Shown here piece by piece: positions 35,653 to 47,290 of a stretch of 64,000 nucleotides of DNA. The position numbers and the translations under genes are program-made. The stretch comes from Sambucus nigra. Its lineage: Eukaryota > Streptophyta > Magnoliopsida > Dipsacales > Adoxaceae. The DNA is taken from assembly GCA_949130495.1 (NCBI GenBank), contig OX422221.1, positions 32,051,224-32,115,223 on the forward strand. Reading direction: 5' to 3'. The notes under the pieces are model-generated. The model worked only from the letters and a program-made list of their open reading frames with translations, ran no database searches and was not told the origin of the DNA. How positions within the stretch are numbered: position 1 is the first letter of the stretch; the number at the start of each line of letters is the position of its first letter.

Positions 35653-35814
35653 CCACATCTTATTGGGGCACACAGTTCGAGTACCCAACAGGGCAGCAGG
35701 CTCCAGCACGAACACTAGCGCAAACCCCAATCTAGCAGCAGGGCCCAATGCACTATGGGCATGTATTCGACGTTCGAGATGGGCATATGCCTCCAGCTCC
35801 TCTGGTACCACCTG

Positions 35815-35942
35815 CCATTGAGGGTACGTTTTCTAGTCATGGATATGAGGGTAGATTACTTTTTGATACTGGAGCATCTCATTCATTTATTAAGACTAGA
35901 TTTTCATGATCCGACATTTTATTAGAGACAGCCAACAGTATC
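35815..35942 (+). pseudogene. pol: Protease start of the Tekay-like relic, cut by an insertion
   Basis: GYEGRLLFDTGASHSFIKTRF is readable, with the aspartic protease active site at 35865-35873. The matching segment of the young copy is [21 protein letters not shown]. The reading ends at about 35940, where the Athila-like LTR begins with TGATAAGCACCC. The rest of pol is not found in this window. Confidence 0.78.
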
Positions 35943-37452
35943 TGATAAGCACCCAAAAGTGTACATTTTATACCCCGAATAGACGATTTTTAGTTGCTAA
36001 ATCTCGACAATAATGGTCTTTTGCATGTAAATATTCAGTGTGCAGGCTTGATTACAGTTGCGGTGTCAAAAACATTATTTTGAGGCAATTGACAATCAAA
36101 TGGATCTAATTACCTTGCACCGTAACCTCACTCGAGCCTAAACATGTCCTTAAACCTACCCCGAAGCCCGTGTGTGTTTAGTTTGTGCCTTTTTATTTTT
36201 CTTAGATTTTTAGTTTGAGTCGTGTTATTTTTATTAGTTATTTTTTATTTATTTAGAATTTCTAGGTTTTATTTTTATTAGTATAATTTTATTTTATTTT
36301 ATTTTCATTAGTCTTTAGTTTTTTTATTAGGATTAGTTTTTTTAGGATTTCATTTTTTTTTAGTTTTATTAGATTTTACCATTTTAGGATTTTAATTTTT
36401 AGTTTAATAGATTTTAATTTTTATTTCTTTTTAGTTTCATTTTTAATTGAGACTTTATTTTATTTTTAGAGTAGGAATTGAAATTTTATATTTTTAGTTT
36501 TAGTAGTTTTATTTTTATTAGTTAGTTTTATTTTATTAGGGTCCAAATTCAATACACACATAAACTCACTCACACCTCTATACCCTATACACACTCTCAC
36601 ACTCAAACACATCCTAATCTACACCATATTCCCATGCACGAACACCAAAACACCCCTCCATCATCTTCCTCACCTCTCACCCACCTCTCTCTTACTCCAT
36701 TACCAAACAACCCAACACCCTCTTATCCTCCATTGCCACAAACCCATTTTAATTAAACCCACCTATTAACCATTTTACCTACCACCCTTATATCCACATG
36801 CCACCTATCTCAAACACCGGCAATCACCATACCCATAACCAAACCAACAACTTCCATCCCCTGCTCTGGCCACCTCGGGTCTGCAAAAAACCAGACCTGT
36901 CGCCGGCACCCCACACCCTACAAACCGTCGCCTGAATCCGATCGGTGACCGTACCCACCCTAACGTGGTTGTTAAACCCATATATTCTCCAACTCGGGTG
37001 ACCAACCCACTGAGCCCAGCAGCCACAACTCGAATCGAAACCATACCCTCAACTCGTGACCCGAAACCGCTACCTTAACCCGTAAAACCGTCGGTGCAAC
37101 CCACAAGCCCAAAAATCTAGCACATCCAAATCGCGACCCGAACTCATATCCAGCAAACTCTATTATCACCTGCTCAAACCATCTTCAATCCAACTTTTCC
37201 CAAACCCCATTTCATCCAAAGTAAGCCATTTCGTTTTATTACCTGCCAAATGAAGACAAACCAACAAAAACAAAATAAAAATCCCACATGTCAAAAACCC
37301 TTTTACCCATTGAAACAAACTGTTTACCCTTTTCCAAAGATACCCTTGCATACCTCTGAACGTTAGTTTGATATTATTTTGTAGGTAATTGAGGTTTTGA
37401 TTAGAGGATTTTCAAGAAACTACCAAATATAACAAAAAGCCTTTTCATCAAA
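35943..37452 (+). mobile_element. Athila-like LTR
   Basis: It starts TGATAAGCACCCAAAAGTG inside the protease of the older relic and runs to a tRNA-Asp-type primer site. The composition shifts from TTTTA-rich to C-rich, then to a short final part. The last ~100 bp (from TAGTTTGATATTATTTTGTAG) match 46260-46345, the end of a second LTR of this family. Assignment to Athila rests on the primer site and on the general look of the leader, so it is provisional. Short frames here, such as those at 36805-37169, are of low complexity and not genes. Confidence 0.6.
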
Positions 37453-37453
37453 C

Positions 37454-37470
37454 GGCGCCGTTGTCGGGGA
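37454..37470 (+). promoter_or_regulatory. Primer binding site, tRNA-Asp type
   Basis: CGGCGCCGTTGTCGGGGA closely matches the TGGCGCCGTTGCCGGGGA found after 5' LTRs of Athila-type plant elements, where it is taken to pair with tRNA-Asp. It has two mismatches. Confidence 0.7.
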
Positions 37471-37986
37471 TACAAAAAAGCAAAGTTATTAAATTGCGTC
37501 GTTGCCATTCTTAGGAGCGTAAAGCACTTGGAGCGGATTTCAACTTGTAGTGCATTTATTTTTTGCGTTTTTTTATTATTTTTTATTTTTTTAGTACCAT
37601 TTTGTATTTTATTAGAAGGCTTGTCTTAGGTTTATTTTATCCTTGCTTGTATTGTGGTGCATAGAGACACCTTTATTTTATTTTTCATTTTAAAAATTGT
37701 AATAATCGAAGAAAGCGTGATAGGGAAACTGGACAAGGTTGAGAGAGGGCATCCAAGGCGAGGATTTAGAAGCCTCTCTACCTTGGGTCGGTATGGCTCC
37801 CGGGGCCAACTGAGATAGGCGTGATCTCCCCCCGGTCGACTCAAATTTTTCGGCACCCCACGACGTAAAAACCATGGGAGATAAATCTCTTACACCCATG
37901 CGCATCTCCTATTAGCGATTCAATTCTTTTGTGTGCTTTATTTGATCTTACTTGATTTGATTATCGCATTTATTTTCGAATGTTGT
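37471..37986 (+). other. Leader of the Athila-like element, up to the insertion at 37987
   Basis: This is untranslated-looking DNA after the primer site. I see no Gag domain. The last five bases, GTTGT (37982-37986), are the target duplication of the non-autonomous element that follows; the leader resumes at 43842. Confidence 0.6.
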
Positions 37987-38693
37987 TGTTAACGCAAAAA
38001 TTCTCCATCTACGAGGACCAATCAGAAAAGGACACATGTCATCCAACGTGGCAATATTCGACACCGAGGAGAGTTGGTCGGCACCCGAGGAGTGTTAGTC
38101 GGCACTCGAGGAGAGTTGGTCAGTACTCGAGGAGAATTAGTCGGCACCCGAGGAGAGTTGATCGGCCCCCGAGGAGAGTTGGTCGGCACCCGAGGAGAGT
38201 TAGTCAGCACCCGAGGAGAGTTAGTCGTCATACCAACCAAGAAGATCAAAGGATAACTATGAATTTAATGTGCATTAATGAAGATGACAGCACATTTAAT
38301 GAGCCTTAATGTACATTTATACTGTATTAATAGATGACAACACATAGCATAACAAGCAATTCAACAATTAGATTCATTGAATGTAGACATAAATGTCTAC
38401 ATACAATGAATCTCTTTATCTCCCATCACTATAAATACATGTATCCCCTTAGCCAAAAGGAGGAGATGCGGGAGAACCGAGAGACATCATACACAAGATC
38501 CACACTTTTTTCTCTCTCTACACCACATTGTGCTATTGTAAACCCCTGGAAATAAAATAACAGTGGACATAGGCTTTTTCTTATAGCCGAACCACTTTAA
38601 AAATCTTTGTCTCTCATGTGCTTGATTGGATTGTTTTCATCTATTTATCCGTGATCATAAAAATGGGACTCGGTCCAGTTTTTTGCATCAACA
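37987..38693 (+). repeat. 5' LTR of the non-autonomous element (707 bp)
   Basis: TG..CA ends. Eight 21 bp repeats lie at 38061-38228. A TATA box, TATAAATA, is at 38430-38437 and AATAAA at 38551-38556, as expected for a promoter and a poly(A) signal inside an LTR. It differs from the 3' LTR at several positions per hundred by eye. Confidence 0.93.
38061..38228. repeat. 21 bp tandem repeat x8 in the 5' LTR
   Basis: The unit CACCCGAGGAGAGTTGGTCGG repeats with few changes. Because 21 is a multiple of three, it creates spurious open frames on both strands (VGTRGEL and NSPRVPT repeats). It lies about 200 bp upstream of the TATA box, where it could act as an enhancer array. The 3' LTR carries the matching array at 43211-43378. 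Confidence 0.92.
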
Positions 38694-38696
38694 AAT

Positions 38697-38713
38697 TGGC
38701 GCCGTCTGTGGGA
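38697..38713 (+). promoter_or_regulatory. Primer binding site of the non-autonomous element
   Basis: TGGCGCCGTCTGTGGGA lies three bases after the 5' LTR. This sequence is common after 5' LTRs of plant Ty3/gypsy elements of the Tat type. I believe it pairs with a tRNA-Arg, but the tRNA identity is from memory and unsure. Confidence 0.8.
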
Positions 38714-41130
38714 ATAAATTTATCCCTGAACTTTATATCCCTGAACTTTATCTTAGAATAAATTTTTCGATCCCATATTTGATCATTTATTTAAAAATAA
38801 AATTATTTTATAAAAAGCTCAAATCAAACCTTATGACATCTAGTTGATAAAAAATTGCTCACATTGACACACATTTGGCACAAAACATTTTATTTCATAG
38901 TTTGGAATTTTTATTGCCTTATGTCTGAGCTGATACATATTATATGATATTTAGCTGAAAATTTTTGCTAATGATAATTTCTATGAGAATCAATCTCAAC
39001 AGGTTTTCGACCAACTTATTAAATGCCGCATGTACAAGATTCACCCCCAACAGTTATCCTTTTATCATGTATTATACATCAAGAGGAGCTCCACAACTTA
39101 CTATTTGTTAGTCGATGTCATCTATTTCTACTCGGCAGTTCTCATACACTTGGTCGGCATCAAGTCGGCAATAATCCCCCACCGAATTTCAGTTTACCAA
39201 TTCCAGTCATCAACAAAGAACGGTTGAAAAACTTCTGGCATAGGTCGGCTGTAAAAGGTCGGGGCACCTCATAATTGTAAGTATGGCCAAATGATTATTG
39301 GAGAGCAGGTCGGTAACCAGTACTACAACAATAAACATCACTAGCACTAATTGTGTTGGTCCACTATATATAGCTAGTCGAAAAAATCAAATGTTGGTCG
39401 AAGGCATTTCATTATGATTGGTGATGGATATTATGCAATTTGAGGAGTTCCCGAGCTCCCATTAGTTGATCGACTACATCTATTTCTACTCGGATGTACC
39501 TATTGTTGGTCGGCGTGTATATAGTTGGTCGAGAAAATCAATTCTTGATCGGCGACATCTCAGTCTTGTTAGGAGGGTTCAATTTACTGCTCGACAACTG
39601 TCCAACCATCCACTTCTTGGTTGGCGACATCTGATGTTGTTCGGTGACCATCCAACAGCTGGTTGTCAATATCAATGCACCATTTTTGTTGATTGGCGAA
39701 ATCGCTCTGCTGGTCGGGAACCATTTACTTCTTGGTCGGCACTATATATTCTCCAACCTGAGACATCCCCAAATGCTGGTTGGCAACACCCATGCCATTG
39801 GTCGACAACAGTAGAATCTTGGCATATTAAAAATGTGGAGCACCCCAGATATTTCTTTAAACACGAGTTCATCTTGGGGGTAAACATGGGGCTTAAGTTT
39901 TTTTTAAAACTTGTGATCACCCCAAAAAATATTTTTAAAGATAAGTGATAAATAATTTTAAAACATCAACTTATACATGATTAGTTGTTGGAGATTAAAT
40001 AACTTTACAAAAAACTCTACGTCTTATTTATGGCACATATCTAATAAAAATTTGTCCATCTCACACACATTTGGCACAAAACATATTATTTTATATTTTG
40101 AAATTTTTATTACCTTATGCTGATACACATCACATATTATTTGGCTGAATAATTATTCTCATGACAATAATTATTTGATCTAGTCTCGACAGGTGCTCGG
40201 GCAGCTTATTAGGATTTCATAGGGACGATATTAAATCCCGACGAAAGCTCGGCCACAATCTTAAACCTCTGAAAAGTATTATTGCTCGACATCAGGCAAT
40301 TTTTCCTCAACATATCAGCCAACATATATTATTTCATTTTTTGAAATTAATATTTTTATTTCTCAAGCATATCCATATAATATATTGATTGGATGAGTAA
40401 ATTATTCTCATGACTAATCAATTCAAACTACACAAATGGTAGAGTAAGATATTAATTTTTACAGGTACAAGACTCAACGCCGACGAATGCTCGGAAACAA
40501 TGTGGAAACTATTATCATTTCACCTCAGCGAGGAATTATATATTTTATTACTACTCGGAGATATCGGCTCAAGCACAAATTATTCTATATCCCTTGGGAT
40601 TCATATTGTATATTCATCTCAACATAGAACTCGGCGAGATACTTATTATCATATTCAGCTCCAAGGAGAACTATAACATTTATTATATGTCACCCCCAAC
40701 GGATAGTTGGTCGGGGTAATTCTTATTTATATGCAAGCCCAGCAAAGTTCTCGGCCATATTTTTATGTTCTGGAAAATATTATTCTTATTCGGCATTATG
40801 CACTTGTGCCTCGACAAGTTACTTATTCAGCTTTAAGGAGAATTACAACATTCGTTGTATTTCATCCCAAACGGATAGTTGGTCGGATAATTCTTATTTA
40901 TATTCAGGCCTGACAACGTTCTCGACCATATTCTTATGTTCTGTAAGATCTTATTCTTGTTCGACATTATATAATTCTACCTCGACAGATCAGCAAGACA
41001 GTTTATTATTATTCTAACTCATTCTTTAGGTCTATGCATATTTTATATTTATCTCAGCATGGAGATCGAAAAATTTCTTCTCTCTATGTCTATTCAGCTT
41101 CAAGGAAGTCTTCAACATGTATTATCTTAT

Positions 41131-41815
41131 TCCCAACAATTTGTTGATCAGCGCCGAGGAGGTCTCCTACATTTATTATATTTTATTCCCAATAATATGT
41201 TGATCAGCGCCGAGGAGGTCTCCTACATTTATTATATTTTATTCCCAACAATCTGTTGAGGAGGTCTCCAGCATTTATTATATCTTATTCCAAACAATCT
41301 GTTGGTCAGCGCTGAGGAGGTCTCCGACATTTATTATATCTTATTCCCAACAATCTGTTGATCAGTGCCGAGGAGGTCTCCAGCATTTATATTATCTTAT
41401 TCCCAACAATCTGTTGAGGAGGTCTCAAGCATTTATTATATCATATTCATCTCCGAGGAAGAACTATAACATTTATTATATTTCACCTCCAACAGATGGT
41501 TGGTCGGGTAATTCTTATCTATATGCAGGCCTGACATAGTACTCGGCCATTTTCTTATATTCTGGAAAATATCATTCTTATTCGGCATTATGCAATCATG
41601 CCTCGACAAATCAGCAAGATAGTTTATTATTATTTTAAATCGTTCTTTATGTCTATGCATATTTATAACAATCTGTTGGTGAGCTCCGAGGAGGTCTCCA
41701 GCATTTATTATATTTTATTCCCAACAATCTGTTGGTCAGCGCCGAGGAGGTATCTAGCATTTATATTATCTTATTCCCAACAATCTGTTGAGGAGGTCTC
41801 CATCATTTATTATCA
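41131..41815. repeat. 56 bp tandem repeats with 46 bp variants
   Basis: TCCCAACAAT..TGTTG..CAGCGCCGAGGAGGTCTCC..CATTTATTATAT recurs at 41131, 41187, 41243, 41289, 41345 and 41401. The steps are 56, 56, 46, 56 and 56 bp. The 46 bp variant lacks the ATCAGCGCCG-like 10 bases. A second cluster of about three copies lies at 41660-41815, after an insert that also occurs near 40690 and 40870. Confidence 0.88.
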
Positions 41816-41825
41816 AAAATATTTC

Positions 41826-42260
41826 CCAAAAATGCCAACTAAGGTTGGTTGGTAAGTAAAACTATTCCTAAAAATGCCAACTAAGGTTGGTTAGGAAGAA
41901 AAACTATTCTAAAAAATGCCAACTCAGGTTGGTTGGGAAGTAAAACTATTCCTAAAAATGCCAACTAAGGTTGGTTAGGAAGAAAAACTATTCTCAAAAA
42001 TGCCAACTAAGGTTGGTTGGGAAGTAAAACTATTCTAAAAAATGCCAACTAAGGTTAGTTGGGAAGTAAAACTATTCCTAAAAATGCCAACTAAGGTTGG
42101 TTGGGAAGTAAAACTATTCCTAAAAATGCCAACTAAGGTTGGTTAGGAAGAAAAACTATTCTAAAAAATGCCAACTAAGGTTGGTTGGGAAGAAAAAATA
42201 TTTCCCAAAAGTGCCAACTAAGGTTGGTTGGGAAGAAAAAATCCACCAACTCAGGTTGGT
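41826..42260. repeat. 42 bp tandem repeat, about ten copies
   Basis: GCCAACTAAGGTTGGTTGGGAA plus AAACTATTC.. repeats with GCCAACT at 41834, 41876, 41918, 41960, 42002, 42044, 42086, 42128 and 42170, each exactly 42 bp apart, then 42213. Two diverged copies follow at about 42246 and 42280. GCCAACTNAGGTTGGT is itself an imperfect palindrome (CCAAC..GTTGG). Confidence 0.95.
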
Positions 42261-43134
42261 CGAAAATAAGAAAATGTCAACTACAGTTGGTCGGAATCAT
42301 TGTATGAGTATGTAAAAGCGATCAAGAAAAAAGCATTCAAAGTTCACATTCCACACTTGGGGGCTTCTATTAAAAATTCAGTTGTTCATTCGGGGGCACA
42401 TTCTCATAACATCATACAGTCGAGCACCAAATTCAACTCCATAAACTTACATAGTCGGGGGCCCAACTAATTATCATTCAGAAGTTGTTTTTCTTGCTCG
42501 AGAATTAGTTCAGGAGGCTATTGAAGTTCAGGAGGAATATTGAAGTTCATGAGGTATATTGAAGTTCAGGAGGCATATTCAGGAGTTATTATGCACATAC
42601 TATTGAAGTTCAGAAGTCAAATTCAGCATCTACAATACTGAGATCTTTACTACTACTGTCCCGACCAACATTGAAGAAGAAGTTGCATGAAAATGTTTCG
42701 AAGTCCGCCACTAGCTTGTTACTAATCAGATTGAAGAATTGGGTTCAAAACCTAGTATGTTACTGGACAAAGTATTCAGAGGATCATAAATCAGAAGAAT
42801 CAAGCACGTGAAGTTAGCACTCAGTTGCTCGGCACAGGAGGCAGTTGGTCGGCTAGCAAACCAATCAACATACTTAAAGATTATGACAAGCTACAAGCTG
42901 CATACTATGGCATCACTGCATCCAAATTCCCAGGGGTGATACATAGCACACGGATCAAAAGAAAGATTAGCTACCATCGATCAGCCTGCATCATATGTCA
43001 TCTAGGAGATAATTCACTTTATGTTGAACAAATCAAGAAGGTAGATCAAGAATTTCACGAGCACCGAGCAACACTGCAGAATAAATACTCCATCCTTTCA
43101 AGTAAACCATTAAGCATGGATCATTAGGGGTTTC

Positions 43135-43841
43135 TGTTAACGCAAAAATTCTCCATCTACGAGGACCAATCAGAAAAGGACACACGTCATCCTATGTGGT
43201 AATATTCGACACCGAGGAGAGTTGGTCGGCACCCGAGGAGTGTTAGTCTGCACTCGAGGAGAGTTGGTCAGTACCCCAGGAGAATTATTCAGCACCCGAG
43301 GAGAGTTGGTCGGCCCCCGAGGAGAGTTGGTCGGCACCCGAGGAGAGTTAATTGGCACCCTAGGAGAGTTGGTCGGCATACCAACCAGGAAGATCAAAGG
43401 ATAACTATGCATTTAATGTGCATTAATGAAGATGACAAGGCATTTAATGAGCCTTAATGTACATTTATACTGTATTAATAGATGACAACACATAGCATAC
43501 CAAGCAATTCAACAATTAGAATCATTTAATGTAGACATTAATGTCTACATACAATGAATCTCTTCATCTCCCATCACTATAAATACATGTATCCCCTTAG
43601 CCAAAAGGAGGAGATCCGGGAGAACCGAGAGACATCATACACAAGATCCACACCTTTTTCTCTCTCTACACCACATTGTGCTATTGTAAACCCCTGGGAA
43701 TAAAATAACAGTGGACGTAGGCTTTTTCTTATAGCCGAACCACTTTAAATATCTTTGTCTCTCATGTGCTTGATTGGATTGCTTTCATCTATTTATCTGT
43801 GATCATAAAAATGGGATTCGGTCCAGTTTTTTGCATCAACA
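43135..43841 (+). repeat. 3' LTR of the non-autonomous element (707 bp)
   Basis: It has the same length and ends as the 5' LTR, with TATAAATA at 43578-43585 and AATAAA at 43699-43704. It also holds eight 21 bp repeat units (about 43211-43378), several carrying their own substitutions. Confidence 0.93.
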
Positions 43842-46345
43842 GTTGTGATGAATTAATTAACTACGACCTACACACGGTCCCTCACGGGAAGGGATTTCAT
43901 CACCCGACTCACTCGCTTACCATTACTGCTCTACCCTAGCCATCACTAAAATTACAATCAATCAACTACATTGCCCAATAGGAAAAAAATTTGCAAAGGC
44001 GATCACTCATATTATTCCGTGATTTTTTATTGCCAGCGGACTTAATTAAAATTTGACTACCCTTCCATTAAATTTAAAGATAAAAATTGGATATGTGTTA
44101 GTTAGTTATTATCCTTCACTTGCATGTGTCCAATTCATTTTTCGGTAGTCGTTTTTAGTTGGTTCGTCCAAATCAAGAGTCCATATTTTTCCCTATCTTT
44201 TCTTCCCAAAAAATAATATCAAAAAATATTTTCTTTCTTTCATTTTTAGATGAAATCCAAAAATATTTTCTTTCCTTTTGAAACAAAAAATTAAAAATTA
44301 CAAAAATAAAAAATAAAAAATCCCCTCATTGCCAAATAACGTCCTTTACGGGATTAGTTTGGCCATTTCTCATTTTCTCAAAGCATTTTTTAGGTTGAGC
44401 CCGAGTTCGACTTCCAAACCTTACTTCGTGGCTTTAACTCTCAACCACACACTGTTGATACTCATGCATCGCCCACGCACGCATTTCACATTTCATCACC
44501 TCCGATGATGAGTGTCAACGCATCACATGTTTTTACGTGCACCCATTTTTCATATGTCGATCACTTGTCCCATGAGTGTCAATATTTTTCATATCCATCT
44601 GAACCCGCTAGAAACTTCAACCTCCGTACCTCCAACCCTATCCCTAACTCGGGCTCTCAACAAATCCAACCTTCCCATACCCATTTTTCCATCTGCCATT
44701 TAAACCCAAATCGATTTCTACCACCTGATTAAACCAAGACAAACAAAACCAAAAGGCAAATAAAATAAAACTCACAAATTTTAAACCATTAACCATTTTT
44801 TCCCATTATACCCCCAAACAACCACTTCCCACATGCACCTTCTTTTATCCCAAAATTACCCATGACCAAATCAGATTTCATCACCTCACTCACCCCATGT
44901 GCACCTTTGTTCCACCCAATTTACCCCTAGATTCATGTACACATTATTTAAAGAGATGAAGACCCTTTGAGAAGAAAATATCCAACTTTGTTTTTAAATC
45001 CTTGTGTGATAAATTTCTCTACACTCCTCTATATAGGGTATTTGTATTTTTTGCAAATATCTAAATATAGAGGTGTGTAGTGAAATTTATCTCTAGGATG
45101 AATTCGACCCCACCCATTTTTAATGATTTTTTGCATTTTTACCAATTATTTCATAATAGATTGATGTAGTTGAATTCATCCATTTTTATCTAGGCTATTA
45201 GGTAGAAATTTGTAGAGAGAATTTTAGGGAGAAAAACACCATTTTTTAGTTTAGTTTTTTTTTTTTTAGGTTAGAATTTATTTTATTTTACATTTTTTTA
45301 AATTAGTGAGAAAAATAAATTAGTGAGAATCCATTTTTGAGTGTAATTGTTGATGTAATTTTGGTTTGATCACACAAATTGGAAGGATGTGAATTCCAAA
45401 TTCAAGTATTGGAGTTCAATTTCATTCAAAGAGATTTGGTTCTATTGTTCTCTTCTCTACGTTTCTTTTACTTGCGTAGTTTATTTGATTATCATGTTAA
45501 GCTAAATACCCTTTCAAGGGGTGGGGTGAACCCTTATTTGATGTTATTTTAATTTAATTAGTTTGATTACTTGAAAACTCCCTTTGAATACTAATTTTGA
45601 TCCCTCACCCTTAAATTTACGCCTTGAGAGAGGGTAAATGATTTTCGAGAGAAAATCAAAATTCTAAGTTATAATACCCATTTTAGACTCGAACTAGAGA
45701 TAGGGGTTTCTTAAGTGTGGTATTATTCCTTGAATTTCAACTCCAAATTTATTTTTTAAGATCTACATAAATTTTAATCGATCTATTCTAGCTGGTGATT
45801 AATTAAAACTAGTGTAGATCTATTTTTGAGAGTTATGGAGGGTTAAACTTAATTTTCTAAAATATTAGTATTAAAATTACATTTGCAACGAGAGTTGAGT
45901 TGTAATTTTGATATTAATTTGGGAGAATTCAAATAATTAAATTAATTAGTTAGAATAGCTAAAATTTATGTTGAAGTCCCACTCCTTGATTTTTCTCACA
46001 TTTACTTCCTCACATATTCTCTTATTTTAGGGTTAGACTTTGGTCATATTTTTAGATGCTTTTTAGTTAATTTTTTAGATATTTGGTTTAGTTTAGTGTT
46101 ATTTCACTATCACTCCTAAAATTGTTTTAATATTGAAAAAGCTAAAAAAAATTAGAAAAAGAAAAAAATCCCAAAAAGAAAATAAAAGTGAATTGCAATT
46201 GAGTTTGTCTCTACCTTACCCCCTTGATGTGGAGTGATACCCTTACTACCTCTTCACGTTAGTTTGATATTATTTTGTAGGTAATTGAGGTTTTGATTAG
46301 AGGACTTTCAAGCAACGATGAAATATACCAAAAAGTTTCTTTATC
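43842..46345 (+). mobile_element. Athila-like leader remainder and a second LTR of the family
   Basis: This resumes the leader interrupted at 37987. From about 44150 it becomes LTR-like, with the same C-rich tract (CCAAGACAAACAAAACC..) as 37250-37330 and, at its end (46260-46345), the same ~100 bp tail as 37362-37450. The tail runs into TGGCATTGTTTCGG, a degraded form of the tRNA-Asp primer site. A middle part (about 45000-46030) is absent from the first LTR but shared with 12000-12600. The left boundary of this second LTR is not clear. Confidence 0.5.
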
Positions 46346-47290
46346 AAATGGCATTGTTTCGGAACCCACCACGGAACATGTGTATCCATATGCCACTATT
46401 TCGGGACCCACCTCGACCTACTATCCCAATGTATATAATCCCAAGTTGTGTGAGTACCATAACTATTCGTGGACGCCTAATCACCCTTTCACGCAATATG
46501 AATCCCAACCCGATGTTGTGGATCCTCACACATTCCCATAGTCTTCATGGCAACCTAGTGAACATTATACCAATCAATTCCCTCACAATGCACCCACTTA
46601 ATATCAACCATTTGTCCATCACGAAAGCGATCCTTTCGTGTATGGTGAACTTGGCCACACTCCACACACTTCATTTGAGTATTCTCTGTATAGCCCTGAT
46701 AGTAGCGCGTTGTGTCTACCTCAACCACCACCACCACCCATCAATCGACCACAATCCTCCACCTCCGCTCTTAAGGCACTATTGTAACAATTTATCATCG
46801 AGCAAGAGCAAGTCACTCAAATTCAAACTGAAGCTCTCCAAAGACTTGAACAACGGTTAATTGAATTTGAGTGTGAGAGATAGTCGAATTTCATCCCAAC
46901 TCAACCCATTATTGCACCCGAGTGTGACGATGCTGAGTTGTTTTGTGCCAATGATTTTGAGTGTGACCAACCCTACCACCCCGAGAATCTCAAAGTTGAG
47001 ACCCTTCCATGGTCCGGGTCCCAAGTCGACAATTATATTGACTTACCCTTCATTAGTGAGACTCATTTGCTCCCGCTAAATCCAAAAGAACCCACTTTGT
47101 TGTTCACGGTCCCTTCCCTGATAACTCCAAAAAAATGATCAAGTCTACACCTATCGATCTTCACCCTTATGTTCCCGAGGAACAAATCTATCCTAGGTTA
47201 GCTCCGGCTATGAGTGCTCACCAATTTCACAAGATAGAATCTGTGACAGTTCCTAACTATTCGGATATGGATGATATCCCACCATGCATG
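46293..47290 (+). pseudogene. Gag-like reading frame of an Athila-like element, first part
   Basis: A single frame runs from about 46293 to 47137 with four or five stops. It is Pro/His/Tyr/Asn-rich at first, then has a helical Gln/Glu segment (QFIIEQEQVTQIQTEALQRL) and an acidic tail. It starts just after the degraded primer site, the position of gag. No capsid or zinc-knuckle motif is recognisable, so it may be the product of a non-autonomous family. At 47290 it is interrupted by the copia element. When one copy of the GCATG duplication is discounted, the frame continues at 57189. Confidence 0.5.

Larger units (their letters stand above)
37987..43841 (+). mobile_element. Complete non-autonomous LTR retrotransposon, 5,855 bp
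   Basis: Two LTRs of 707 bp each (37987-38693, 43135-43841) begin TGTTAACGC and end CATCAACA. They are flanked by the perfect duplication GTTGT (37982-37986 and 43842-43846). A primer site follows the 5' LTR. The 4.4 kb interior has no retroviral domain on either strand and no long frame; it is AT-rich and full of TTGGTCGG words and tandem repeats. That makes it a large retrotransposon derivative that would need proteins in trans. The primer-site type and the CTTGGGGGCT words near 42358 suggest a Ty3/gypsy Tat-type helper, which is inference. Confidence 0.9.

Noticed and set aside
35465..35821. 118-codon plus-strand frame and its antisense frame
   Set aside because: They lie over the decayed gag and zinc-knuckle region; the real motif is in another frame.
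35938..35942. GTATC as target duplication of the Athila-like element
   Set aside because: No right-hand LTR end of this element could be placed, so no second copy can be shown.
36805..37351. Trp/Gly/Val-rich minus-strand frames in the Athila-like LTR
   Set aside because: They come from the C-rich tract of the LTR and have no conserved motif. The matching tract at 44600-44900 does not keep the frames.
38022..38309. Repeat peptides on both strands (VGTRGEL and NSPRVPT)
   Set aside because: They are a by-product of the 21 bp tandem repeat, whose length is a multiple of three; both strands are open for the same reason. The same applies at 43170-43412.
39466..39948. 160-codon open frame inside the non-autonomous element
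   Set aside because: It is built from repeated TTGGTCGG-type words, has no domain, and its composition follows the local repeats. I treat it as non-coding.
41131..42260. Possible CRISPR-like or regularly spaced repeat array
   Set aside because: The spacers are also repeated, so these are plain tandem repeats, and the context is a plant retroelement.
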